Shown here: piece by piece, positions 30,092-30,498 of the stretch
Layout of the letters: each line of letters begins with the position of its first letter
Position numbering within the stretch: the first letter of the stretch is position 1
NCBI GenBank assembly: GCA_003427395.1
Contig: BFEA01001119.1
Coordinates: 92,907 to 123,404, forward strand
Source of the DNA: Chara braunii
Taxonomy: Eukaryota; Streptophyta; Charophyceae; Charales; Characeae
Reading direction: 5' to 3'
Length of the DNA: 30,498 bases
Notes under the pieces: generated by a model
What the model saw: only the letters and a program-made list of their open reading frames with translations
What the model was told of the DNA's origin: nothing
Databases searched by the model: none
Translations under genes and position numbers: made by a program

Positions 30092-30410
30092 CTGCAAGGA
30101 AAACGAGCGATAGCGAAATGACAGAATTCCAGAATGCAAATTCACATTGAAAGCCAGAAAGTCCACCGCTGTCCAGAAAGCAGAAATGCACTGATGTTCC
30201 ACCAATGGAGAACCAAAGCACCGAATCCGAATGTCAATGAGAACATACTCTCACCACCACCGACATACGTATCCAGATGCCTTCCTCCTACTTGGCGCTC
30301 AGCGCCCAGACTACAATCACACAGCTACTACCAGCCTACGAATTGACAATGCAACTTGTTGACGTCAGCAGCCACAACTACATGACGATGTCGACTCTGT
30401 AGACCATCGC
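30092..30410 (-). repeat. Dispersed repeat, minus-oriented copy
   Basis: Inverted counterpart of 10158-10484, also ending at (c)gttttccttgcag on the minus strand. The flanks differ completely from the plus copy. It is followed by CT and TA microsatellites to the window end. Confidence 0.85.
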
Positions 30411-30415
30411 CCAGA

Positions 30416-30416
<1 letters not shown>

Positions 30417-30487
<71 letters not shown>

Positions 30488-30498
30488 CGTCAAATAGA
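30417..30498. repeat. CT then TA microsatellite at the window end
   Basis: (CT)n to 30460, (TA)n to about 30487, then cgtcaaataga, as at 20.2 kb. Confidence 0.97.

Noticed and set aside
1-30498. CRISPR array, operon or prokaryotic genes
   Set aside because: Tandem repeats here have no regular spacer structure, and exon-intron structure shows that this is a eukaryotic nuclear locus.

Overview
This window looks like nuclear DNA of a green-lineage eukaryote, most likely a streptophyte with a large, repeat-rich genome; a charophyte alga such as Chara is my best guess, inferred only. Nothing is operon-like. Coding blocks are short, are flanked by GT/AG splice signals and lie kilobases apart in transposon-rich, microsatellite-rich DNA. 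A U6 copy has the plant-type sequence.

The host gene I can support is on the minus strand: five consecutive exons (29063-29164, 19634-19702, 18777-18836, 16268-16381, 11110-11158) of a dynamin-related GTPase closest to plant DRP3. They cover the end of the GTPase domain and the start of the stalk. Every junction keeps frame, and the introns are about 9.4, 0.8, 2.4 and 5.1 kb. Earlier exons (GTPase core) would lie beyond 30498. The exon after 11110 is not visible in the remaining 11 kb.

The largest intron (19703-29062) holds the most interesting object: a Penelope-like retroelement on the minus strand, about 25190-20753, broken by several frameshifts. In its own 5'->3' order it encodes a reverse transcriptase without a visible GIY-YIG endonuclease, a Pro/Ser/Thr-rich linker, a Josephin-like cysteine-protease domain whose expected catalytic His reads as Arg, a Val-Ser-Val-Pro repeat, and tandem RING-like Cys/His modules. 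Further fragments of the RING-like part, with a shared short last exon behind a conserved splice acceptor, lie on the same strand at 14.5-15.6 kb and 8.05-8.5 kb. The RT coupled to ubiquitin-type domains is the best candidate for an undescribed system. A very G-rich tract, likely to form G-quadruplexes, abuts the RT reading frame; a related tract is at 7.6-7.8 kb.

Other content: a retroposed U6 snRNA copy with a perfect 16-bp target-site duplication (15817-15974); a decayed Ty3/gypsy RT fragment (about 2890-3860); a foldback hairpin (28272-28385); an inverted pair of about 320 bp copies whose similarity stops at a splice-acceptor-like CAG (10158-10484 and 30092-30410); a family of GC-rich dyads with A-tails (11.5, 12.8, 12.9 and 13.8 kb); and many tandem duplications. 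Two exact 38-bp Nextera mate-pair junction adapters (20547-20584, 20715-20752) are assembly contamination, so local order at 20.5-20.8 kb is unreliable. The region 1-8 kb is mostly decayed repeats with no host gene I can name.
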